Source: JAUUSJ01 sp051880475 (GTDB taxonomy: Bacteria; Bacillota; Clostridia; Lachnospirales; Lachnospiraceae). Taken from it: 29,665 bases of DNA. Both the position numbers and the translations under genes were made by a program. The notes under the pieces are model-generated. The model saw only the letters and a list, made by a program, of their open reading frames with translations. It was not told the origin of the DNA and searched no databases. This document shows, one piece after another, positions 23,204 to 29,665 of this stretch. The number at the start of each line of letters is the position of its first letter. The stretch's first letter is position 1. Location: positions 1 to 29,665 of the forward strand of contig JBJEOA010000057.1 of the NCBI GenBank assembly GCA_051880475.1, given 5' to 3'.

Positions 23204-23569
23204 ATGGCTACCAAAAAAACGATGGAAGTATTGATTGATGGAAAATTATATACATTAGCAACGGAAGATTCAGGAGAACATGTTCAAAGAATTATTAACT
23301 ATTTTAATAGTAAAATAGATGAGTTTAAGAAAAACTCAAACTATAAGAGAATGTCGAAAGATTATCAAAATATTTTACTTTCCTTAAATATTGCGGATGA
23401 TTTATTTAAAGCAAAAGGAGTTATTGGAGAATTAAAAGAACAGCTTATTAAAAAGGATAGGGATATCGCCGTTTTACAAGAAAAACTTGAGGAACTTCAG
23501 ATGAAACAGTCCATGGCGAAGGAAATGCTTGGAGAGTCAAAAAAGGAAAAGAAAAAGAGAAATGAGTAG
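23204..23569 (+). CDS. zapA: Cell division protein ZapA
   Basis: A 121-residue small protein that bundles and stabilises FtsZ filaments at the division ring. The N-terminal globular domain (KKTMEVLIDGKLYTLATEDSGEHVQRIINYFNSKI) is followed by a helical segment and a charged coiled coil (about 70-121). Its neighbours, the U32 protein and the SEDS/PBP pair, fit a division or wall-related operon. AGAGGAGG precedes the ATG. The gene ends inside the start of the next gene, with an 8-base overlap. Confidence 0.88.
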   Translation: MATKKTMEVLIDGKLYTLATEDSGEHVQRIINYFNSKIDEFKKNSNYKRMSKDYQNILLSLNIADDLFKAKGVIGELKEQLIKKDRDIAVLQEKLEELQMKQSMAKEMLGESKKEKKKRNE

Positions 23570-25937
23570 ATTTGAATTATTAGCTCCTGCAGGTTCTTAT
23601 GAGAGTTTAGTTGCAGCCATTAAGGCAGGAGCAGATGCAGTTTATATTGGTGGACAAAAGTTTGGTGCAAGAGCCTATGCGGATAATCTAGAAACAGATA
23701 AGATGATAGAAGCAATCGAGTATGTCCATCTTCACGGGAAAAAAATATATATGACAGTAAATACTCTCTTAAAACAAGAGGAGATGGAAAAATTATATGA
23801 ATACTTGCTTCCCTATTATGAAGCAGGATTAGATGCAGTAATTGTACAAGATTTTGGCGTTCTTTCTTTTATTAAGAAGCATTTTCCAGATTTGGATATT
23901 CACGCTAGCACACAGATGAATGTAGTCGGAGTGTCGGCGGCCATGTTTCTTAAAAAACTTGGCATAAAGAGAGTTGTGACTGCGAGAGAATTGTCTTTAG
24001 ATGAGATTATAGATATTAGAGAAAAAACAGGATTAGAGATAGAGAGTTTTGTACATGGAGCACTTTGTTATTGTTATTCAGGACAATGTCTTATGAGCAG
24101 TATTCTTGGAGGAAGAAGCGGAAATAGAGGAAGATGTGCTCAACCATGTAGATTGCCTTATGAATTGAGAGGAAAACAGGCATATTATTTGAGTCCAAAA
24201 GATATGGCGGCGATTTCTATTTTGCCAAAACTTATGGATGCTGGTATTTATTCTTTTAAAATAGAAGGAAGAATGAAAAGAGCAGAGTATGTGGCTGCCG
24301 TAACAAGTATTTATAGAAAATATATTGATTTATATGAAGCTGGAAAAGAGTATGAAGTATCCAAGGAAGACGAGAGGATTTTGTTAGAGCTTTATAACCG
24401 CGGGGGATTCCATTTTGGATATTATGAGCAAAAAAATGGAAAAAATATGATGGCTATAGATAGACCAAATCATATGGGAGTTTTTTTAGGAGAAATCGAG
24501 AAAATAAATGGGAATCAAATTCAATTTCGAACCGCTCTTCCAATTGAAAAGCAGGATGTATTAGAGATACATACAAAAGATGGAGGGATTGAGCTTACTT
24601 CTCCTTTGGAGGCCAAAAAAGGTGAAAAAATAACTTTAAATGCTAAAAAAATAAAATCCATTAAAAAGGGACAAAAAATATATCGAGTAAAAAGTCAAAA
24701 TCTTTTAGACAAGATACAAGAAACAATTATAAAAAAAGATATAAGAGTTGGAATAAAGGCGGAGGTTTTTGCCAAGATAGGACAAAGACTTCGTATGGAT
24801 TTATCATACGGTGAGATTCGTTGTACGATACAAGGAGATATTGTAGAGGAAGCAAAGAAAAATCCGATAACGAAAGAGCAGATTTTTTCCAAAATAAACC
24901 AAATGGGAGAGACGGAATTTTATTTTGAAGATTTAAAGGTGAATATAGAAGGAGATTGTTTTTTGCCTGTCTCTGTTTTAAAAAAGCTTCGAAGAGAGGC
25001 ACTTGCTAAAATAAGAGAGGAGATATTAGCTAGTTCTCGAAGAAAGGCAAAACCATATTCTCTTTTAGATAATACTTTAACTTTTATGGCAGGCGCAGAT
25101 AAGAAAAAAAAGACAAACACTCCTAATATTGTTGTTTCTATTATGAAGAAAGAATATCTTACTATGTTATTGCAAAAAAAAGAAATTTCTTCTATCTATA
25201 TGGAACTTTCCAAAATTTCATTTAATGAGATGGAGGAAATCACTAAAATTTGTAAAGCAGCAGGAAAAAAGATATATTATATGCTGCCTTATGTTTTTCG
25301 AAAAGAGGCACAAAAAGAATATGAGCTTCATAAAAAAGAATTGTTTTTTGGGGAGCATGACGGTTTGCTCGTGCGAAATATAGATTCTTTTGCTTTTTTA
25401 GCGGGAGATTTACAATATCAAAAGGAAATAAAGATAGATTATTCTCTTTACTGTTATAATCAGGAGGCAATAGAGTTTTTTGCTAGTAAGGGAGAGAATA
25501 TATCTTTTACTTATCCAATAGAGCTTCGAGAAAAAGAATTAAAAGAACTTGTATTTTCTAGGGCAGATATGATATGCTATAGTAGATTTCCACTTATGAT
25601 ATCTACACAGTGTGTAAAAAAGACAATGGGATGCTGCAACCAAAAAGAAGAGTATCTTGCTTTAAAAGATCGATACGGAAAAGAATTTATCGTAGGGACA
25701 GAGTGCAGATACTGTTATAATCTTATTTACAATGGCATTGCGCTTTCTTTACTTGATTGTCATAAAGATATAGAAGAAATTGCTCCAAGTCAGCTTCGTC
25801 TTCATTTTGTGGACGAAACGCTAAGGGAGGCAGAACAAATAATAGATGATTTTTGTGAGGTATACTTAAGAGGAAAAGAACAAATAAAGACACAAAAAAA
25901 ATTTACAAGAGGTCATTTTAAAAGAGGAATAGAGTAG
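23562..25937 (+). CDS. Long U32-family protein (RlhA/TrhP-like), with DUF3656-like C-terminal part
   Basis: A 791-residue member of the U32 "peptidase" family. The N-terminal barrel begins ELLAPAGSYESLVAAIKAGADAVYIGG. The cysteine cluster GALCYCYSGQCLMSS...GRCAQPCR has Cys at 169, 171, 176, 192 and 196, and a further CRYCYN motif lies near the C terminus. Characterised relatives in E. coli are RNA hydroxylation factors that use prephenate (RlhA on 23S rRNA, TrhP on tRNA), so RNA modification is more likely than proteolysis. The long C-terminal half fits the DUF3656-containing RlhA type. The ATG at 23562 overlaps the zapA stop and gives the family N-terminus; the ribosome site is poor, so translation may be coupled to zapA. 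Confidence 0.82.
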   Translation: MSRFELLAPAGSYESLVAAIKAGADAVYIGGQKFGARAYADNLETDKMIEAIEYVHLHGKKIYMTVNTLLKQEEMEKLYEYLLPYYEAGLDAVIVQDFGVLSFIKKHFPDLDIHASTQMNVVGVSAAMFLKKLGIKRVVTARELSLDEIIDIREKTGLEIESFVHGALCYCYSGQCLMSSILGGRSGNRGRCAQPCRLPYELRGKQAYYLSPKDMAAISILPKLMDAGIYSFKIEGRMKRAEYVAAVTSIYRKYIDLYEAGKEYEVSKEDERILLELYNRGGFHFGYYEQKNGKNMMAIDRPNHMGVFLGEIEKINGNQIQFRTALPIEKQDVLEIHTKDGGIELTSPLEAKKGEKITLNAKKIKSIKKGQKIYRVKSQNLLDKIQETIIKKDIRVGIKAEVFAKIGQRLRMDLSYGEIRCTIQGDIVEEAKKNPITKEQIFSKINQMGETEFYFEDLKVNIEGDCFLPVSVLKKLRREALAKIREEILASSRRKAKPYSLLDNTLTFMAGADKKKKTNTPNIVVSIMKKEYLTMLLQKKEISSIYMELSKISFNEMEEITKICKAAGKKIYYMLPYVFRKEAQKEYELHKKELFFGEHDGLLVRNIDSFAFLAGDLQYQKEIKIDYSLYCYNQEAIEFFASKGENISFTYPIELREKELKELVFSRADMICYSRFPLMISTQCVKKTMGCCNQKEEYLALKDRYGKEFIVGTECRYCYNLIYNGIALSLLDCHKDIEEIAPSQLRLHFVDETLREAEQIIDDFCEVYLRGKEQIKTQKKFTRGHFKRGIE

Positions 25938-25945
25938 GTGATAAT

Positions 25946-27265
25946 ATGGCAAATATTTTAACTTCATTATTGAAGTATCTAATACTTTTAATTTGTGCTC
26001 TGTATACACTTTTTAGTTTTATGGCTTTCCGTAATCAGGGTTCCAATAGAAAAAATTGGATTTTAAATTATCAGGAAGCATTATTATTTTTATTTCATTT
26101 AATGGGATATTTTATTTTAGTGATACAGACAGGGAATATTAAAATTTTAGAATTTTATGTGATTCAATTAATTGTGATAAAGGCATGTATGGTAGTTTAT
26201 CTTAAGATTTATAAGGGAAGTTCCAGGCTACTGCTTAATAATATGTTTTTTTTAATTGTAGTAGGTCTTATGATATTAACTAGACTTTCTTTTGACAAGG
26301 CGGTTCGTCAGGCGATGATTATGATTATCGCATTTATAGTATCGTCTGTTGTTCCGATTATGGTAAAGAGATTTGGAATTTTAATGAGAATGGGATATAT
26401 TTATGGAGTTGTAGGAATTTTATGTCTTTCTCTCGTATTCGTAGTTGGATCTACTATCAATGGTTCTACAAACTGGATAAGAATTGGAAGTGTAGCTCTT
26501 CAACCTTCTGAGTTTGTAAAAATATTATTTGTATTTTTTCTTGCATCTATGCTAAATCATGCCGCAAATTTTAAGCAAGTAGCTATTGTCAGTGTTTTGT
26601 CAGCAATCCATGTTATGATTTTAGTAACAGAAAAGGATTTAGGTGGAGCGTTGCTTTATTTTGTTATTTTTATTGTTATGTGCTATGTTGCGACAGGAAG
26701 AGCGATTTATTTCTTTGGAGGTTTAGGCCTAGGTGTGATAGCATCTTTGTTATCTTATTCTATGTTTGCTCATGTGAGAAATCGTATTCAAGCTTGGAGT
26801 GATCCTTGGTCGAGAGTAAAAGAGCAAGGATGGCAGGTGGCTCAATCGCTATTTGCTATTGGAACAGGTGGAATCTTTGGAACAGGTTTTACGCAGGGAC
26901 GTCCTACAGATATTCCCGTTGTGGAGGAAGACTTTATTTTTTCTGCTATTTCAGAGGAATTTGGAGCAATCTTTGCAGTCTGTCTTATTTTAATTTGTCT
27001 AAGTATATTTTTAACTTGTGTATATATTGCAGTGAAAACAAAAAAATTGTTTCATAAACTTTTGGCAATAGGATTTGGAACTTGCTATATTTTTCAAGTA
27101 TTTTTGACGATTGGTGGAGCGATAAAATTTATCCCATCTACAGGAGTAACATTGCCTCTTATTAGTTATGGCGGAAGTTCTGTTGCTAGTACTTTACTTA
27201 TCTTTAATATCATCCAAGGATTATGTATGTCAGCTGATTGGGAGGAGGAAAAATATGAAAGGTAA
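25946..27265 (+). CDS. SEDS-family peptidoglycan glycosyltransferase (FtsW/RodA/SpoVE-like)
   Basis: A 439-residue polytopic membrane protein of the SEDS family, which polymerises lipid II into glycan strands. Family blocks are GSTINGSTNWIRIGSVALQPSEFVKIL, the KDLGGALLYFVIFIVM segment, SDPWSRVKEQGWQVAQSLFAIGTGGIFGTGFTQG, VVEEDFIFSAISEEFG and the C-terminal STGVTLPLISYGGSS. An extra hydrophobic N-terminal region (about 1-115) of four helices precedes the core. It ends 11 bases inside the class B PBP gene, the classic SEDS-bPBP pair. RodA, FtsW and SpoVE cannot be told apart here; the PbpA-like partner suggests a RodA-type pair. Confidence 0.88.
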   Translation: MANILTSLLKYLILLICALYTLFSFMAFRNQGSNRKNWILNYQEALLFLFHLMGYFILVIQTGNIKILEFYVIQLIVIKACMVVYLKIYKGSSRLLLNNMFFLIVVGLMILTRLSFDKAVRQAMIMIIAFIVSSVVPIMVKRFGILMRMGYIYGVVGILCLSLVFVVGSTINGSTNWIRIGSVALQPSEFVKILFVFFLASMLNHAANFKQVAIVSVLSAIHVMILVTEKDLGGALLYFVIFIVMCYVATGRAIYFFGGLGLGVIASLLSYSMFAHVRNRIQAWSDPWSRVKEQGWQVAQSLFAIGTGGIFGTGFTQGRPTDIPVVEEDFIFSAISEEFGAIFAVCLILICLSIFLTCVYIAVKTKKLFHKLLAIGFGTCYIFQVFLTIGGAIKFIPSTGVTLPLISYGGSSVASTLLIFNIIQGLCMSADWEEEKYER

Positions 27266-28805
27266 AAAGCGCAGTGAAGAAAGAGTAACAAAAAATGAGA
27301 GACAAAGAGTAAAAAAAGAGGAGAAAAATCCCTTTTTTGAAGATAAATGGTATATAAAAATATTTGAGCCAAAGAGAGGAGAAAATTATAATTTAAATAT
27401 TGTAAAAATGTCATGCATATTTGTAGTATTATTTCTATTTTTAATGGCTTATTTTATGTATTTTGTTATTGTGCAGGGACCTCAGATTATTACAAGTCCT
27501 TATAATAAAAGACAAAACTCAGAGGCAGAAAAGGTTGAGAGAGGAAAAATTTTAAGTGCCAATGATAAAGTTTTGGCACAGACTATTATTGGAGAAGATG
27601 GGAAGGAGATAAGAGAGTATCCATATGAGAATATGTTTGCTCATGTAGTTGGGTATGATATTCAGGGCAAATCAGGCATAGAATCTTCTGCAAGCTATAA
27701 ATTGCTTGGAACGGATGCCAATCTCTTGACGCAGCTTATCTTATCTTTTAAAAAAGAAAAAAATCCTGGAAATAATGTAGTGACATCTCTTGATACGAGA
27801 TTACAAAAGGCTGCCTATGAGGCTATGGAAGGGAAAAAAGGAGCTGTTGTTGCGATAGAGCCATCGACTGGACGGGTGCTGGCGATGGTCTCTAAGCCTG
27901 ATTTTAATCCAAATAATATAAAAGAAAACTGGGATGATTTAGCAAATAAAGACCAAAACGCTACATTGCTTAACCGTGCGATTCAGGATTTGTATCCGCC
28001 TGGATCTACGTTTAAGACAGTGACGGCATTTGAATATATAAAAGAATATCCAGATACTTATAAAGAGTATATGTATGATTGCGATGGAAGTATTATAGAA
28101 AATGGAGTCATTATAAATTGTTACCAAAATGCTGTTCACGGAACAGTGAATTTAAAGGAATCAATGGCACATTCATGTAATACTTCTTTCGTAAATATAG
28201 GGACAAAACTAAATATGAAGGAAATGTATAACACGTGCAATACATTAATGTTTAATAAAAAAATTCCGTTTGATTTACAAGTAAGAAAAAGTCAATATGA
28301 GTTAACAAATAAAACAGATAGTGGACAGATTCCTCAGACTATGATAGGACAAGGAGAAACTCTTATTACCCCTCTTCATAATGCACTTATTATGTCAGCA
28401 GTGGCAAATAAGGGAGTGATGATGAAGCCGACTCTAGTTGATTATGTAGAAAGCTATAAAGGAAAAATACTAGAACAGACAGAGCCAAAAGAGATAGATA
28501 CTGTGATGACGGAGGAACAGACAAAAATTCTAAGAGATTTTTTACGTGCAGTTGTGGAATCAGGTAGTGCCAGTGATTTATATACAGAGCGATATAAGGC
28601 ATACGGAAAAACAGGATCTGCAGAGCATGGTAATACGGAAGAGACGAGAGCTCATGCGTGGTTCGTTGGTTTTGCTTCTTATGATGAAGATTCCGACTTA
28701 GTAGTCAGTGTAATTGTAGAAAATTCAGGAACAGGTAGGGAATATGCCGTTCCAGTTGCAAAGAGACTTTTTGAGTCTTATTATAATAATGAGCTATATA
28801 AATAG
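27255..28805 (+). CDS. Class B penicillin-binding protein, PbpA-like transpeptidase
   Basis: A 516-residue D,D-transpeptidase that cross-links peptidoglycan. A basic cytoplasmic tail (1-50) precedes one membrane anchor (about 51-74), then a short pedestal and the transpeptidase domain. The three active-site motifs are intact: STFK with Ser251, SCN at 307-309 and KTG at 452-454. The pedestal (VERGKIL...HVVGYD) is short, as in actinobacterial PbpA (about 490 residues), rather than the larger PBP2/FtsI proteins. The ATG at 27255 follows GGAGGAGG, which lies inside the SEDS gene, so the two products are translated together. The pair probably acts as a glycan polymerase plus cross-linker. Confidence 0.9.
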   Translation: MKGKKRSEERVTKNERQRVKKEEKNPFFEDKWYIKIFEPKRGENYNLNIVKMSCIFVVLFLFLMAYFMYFVIVQGPQIITSPYNKRQNSEAEKVERGKILSANDKVLAQTIIGEDGKEIREYPYENMFAHVVGYDIQGKSGIESSASYKLLGTDANLLTQLILSFKKEKNPGNNVVTSLDTRLQKAAYEAMEGKKGAVVAIEPSTGRVLAMVSKPDFNPNNIKENWDDLANKDQNATLLNRAIQDLYPPGSTFKTVTAFEYIKEYPDTYKEYMYDCDGSIIENGVIINCYQNAVHGTVNLKESMAHSCNTSFVNIGTKLNMKEMYNTCNTLMFNKKIPFDLQVRKSQYELTNKTDSGQIPQTMIGQGETLITPLHNALIMSAVANKGVMMKPTLVDYVESYKGKILEQTEPKEIDTVMTEEQTKILRDFLRAVVESGSASDLYTERYKAYGKTGSAEHGNTEETRAHAWFVGFASYDEDSDLVVSVIVENSGTGREYAVPVAKRLFESYYNNELYK

Positions 28806-28861
28806 AAGGAATTCTTTTTTCTTTTGACAGAAAGCTCTATAAAATTTTACTGTTGAGACCC

Positions 28862-28903
28862 CGCTATATTTATATAATGGACAGCTTACAAATAAATATA
28901 GCG
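28862..28903. promoter_or_regulatory. 12-bp perfect inverted repeat upstream of the Nudix gene
   Basis: CGCTATATTTAT (28862-28873) and ATAAATATAGCG (28892-28903) are exact complements around an 18-base loop. No T-tract follows, so it is not an ordinary terminator of the PBP gene. It lies just upstream of the Nudix promoter and could be an operator pair or an RNA hairpin. Confidence 0.5.
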
Positions 28904-28920
28904 AAAGCAATTTGTTTTAG

Positions 28921-28949
28921 TTGAAATATAGAGATAAAAAGGTTATACT
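28921..28949 (+). promoter_or_regulatory. Sigma-A promoter of the Nudix gene
   Basis: TTGAAA (28921-28926), a 17-base spacer and TATACT (28944-28949). The leader would be about 77 bases and contains two direct copies of AAATGGTGCA (28989-28998 and 29011-29020). Confidence 0.72.
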
Positions 28950-29032
28950 AAAAACAAGGAAAGAAAAACACACCAATATTTTCAAGATAAATGGTGCATA
29001 GCCTTATAGAAAATGGTGCAGGAGGAATTGCT

Positions 29033-29485
29033 ATGATAGAGGCAACAAGCTGTGGTGGTGTGGTAATATTCAGAGGAAAAATCCTTCTTCTATATAAAAA
29101 TTATAAAAACAAGTATGAGGGATGGGTTTTACCGAAGGGTACTGTCGAAGCAGGAGAAGAATATAAACAAACGGCGTTAAGAGAGGTGAAGGAAGAATCA
29201 GGAGCAAAAGCGGCCATTATTAAATATGTGGGGAAGAGTCAGTATTCCTTTAATACACCATCAGATATCGTATTAAAAAGTGTACATTGGTATCTTATGA
29301 TGGCTGATAGTTATTACACAAAACCACAAAAAGAAGAATATTTTGTAGATTCGGGATATTATAAGTTTCATGAAGCATACCATTTGTTGCGTTTTCCAAA
29401 TGAAAAACAAATTTTAGAAGATGCATATAGCCAGTATCTATATTTAAAAAAATCGAATCTTTGGGGAAATAAAAAATATTTTTAA
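29033..29485 (+). CDS. Nudix hydrolase
   Basis: A 150-residue hydrolase of nucleoside diphosphates linked to another group. The Nudix box GTVEAGEEYKQTALREVKEE, followed by SGA (residues about 39-61), matches GX5EX7REUXEEXGU exactly. It sits after an N-terminal strand CGGVVIFRGKILLLYK and is followed by the usual YVGKSQYSF strand. I chose the ATG at 29033 because CAGGAGGA lies 7 bases before it; the in-frame ATG at 28991 has no ribosome site. Substrate is unknown: members include diadenosine polyphosphate, ADP-ribose and oxidised-nucleotide hydrolases. Its own promoter and the terminator after it make it a single-gene unit. Confidence 0.88.
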   Translation: MIEATSCGGVVIFRGKILLLYKNYKNKYEGWVLPKGTVEAGEEYKQTALREVKEESGAKAAIIKYVGKSQYSFNTPSDIVLKSVHWYLMMADSYYTKPQKEEYFVDSGYYKFHEAYHLLRFPNEKQILEDAYSQYLYLKKSNLWGNKKYF

Positions 29486-29538
29486 AATATAAAAAAATCC
29501 CTTACTTGTGTAAGTGAGTAAAATGAAATGAGACATTA

Positions 29539-29595
29539 GAAAAAGCTTTTTTAACTACAGAACTTTTCTGTTGAGTAGAAGAGCTTTTTCTTTTT
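29539..29595 (+). terminator. Rho-independent terminator after the Nudix gene
   Basis: GAAAAAGCT (29539-29547) pairs with AGCTTTTTC (29582-29590), enclosing an inner CTACAGAA/TTCTGT...GTAG hairpin, and is followed by TTTTT. A TTGACA at 29648-29653 just before the window end is probably the -35 box of the next gene. Confidence 0.8.
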
Positions 29596-29665
29596 GTAGC
29601 AAATTGATTCATTAATTCAAAAAAAATAAAAAATTTGAAAAATTCTATTGACAAAGAAAAATAGA

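Overview
The window is AT-rich, with AGGAGG-type ribosome sites, short intergenic gaps, a fused IspH-ribosomal protein S1 gene and Na+-pump decarboxylase subunits. This combination points to an anaerobic Firmicute of the Clostridia, most likely a Lachnospiraceae member. That placement rests on gene content and order, not on a phylogenetic marker I could align. I see no rRNA, tRNA, CRISPR array, phage gene or intact insertion sequence.

Layout. (1) 1-824: an IS200/IS605-like right-end hairpin at the window edge, a hairpin/palindrome, and a sugar O-acetyltransferase. (2) 884-2792: a HisK-type PHP phosphatase facing a D-2-hydroxyacid dehydrogenase on the minus strand, with a terminator between them. 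(3) 3058-5667: an ECF sigma factor immediately followed by a membrane-anchored beta-propeller protein that I infer to be its anti-sigma/sensor partner. (4) 5747-9770: a LysR regulator divergent from a DASS/SLC13 permease and the two subunits of a TtdAB-type L-tartrate dehydratase, closed by a strong terminator. (5) 10168-14931: five genes of a biotin-dependent Na+-pumping decarboxylase: a divergent 12S/MmdA-like carboxyltransferase, OadG, biotin carrier, OadB and a 5S/PycB-like carboxyltransferase. (6) 15173-20074: an RpiR regulator, an HI0933/BaiN-like flavoprotein, cytidylate kinase, an IS200/IS605-derived structured remnant, and the IspH-S1 fusion. (7) 20142-21221 minus: a YprB-like DEDD nuclease, divergent from ruvA-ruvB, then zapA, a long U32 protein, a SEDS (FtsW/RodA) glycosyltransferase, a class B PBP, and a Nudix hydrolase.

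How they work together. Regions 4 and 5 read as one pathway: a dicarboxylate such as L-tartrate is imported, dehydrated by TtdAB to oxaloacetate, and decarboxylated by the biotin enzyme to pyruvate while Na+ is pumped out. That would give both carbon and a sodium gradient. The odd piece is the first gene of region 5, which has lost several hallmark motifs of acyl-CoA carboxyltransferases and whose role is unclear. Regions 6 and 7 are mostly housekeeping: nucleotide metabolism, isoprenoids, translation, Holliday-junction repair, division and peptidoglycan synthesis. The points most worth following up are the divergent 12S-like subunit inside an oxaloacetate decarboxylase cluster, the omega-RNA-like remnant between cmk and ispH, the in-frame internal ribosome site at the IspH/S1 junction, and the sigma/beta-propeller pair.
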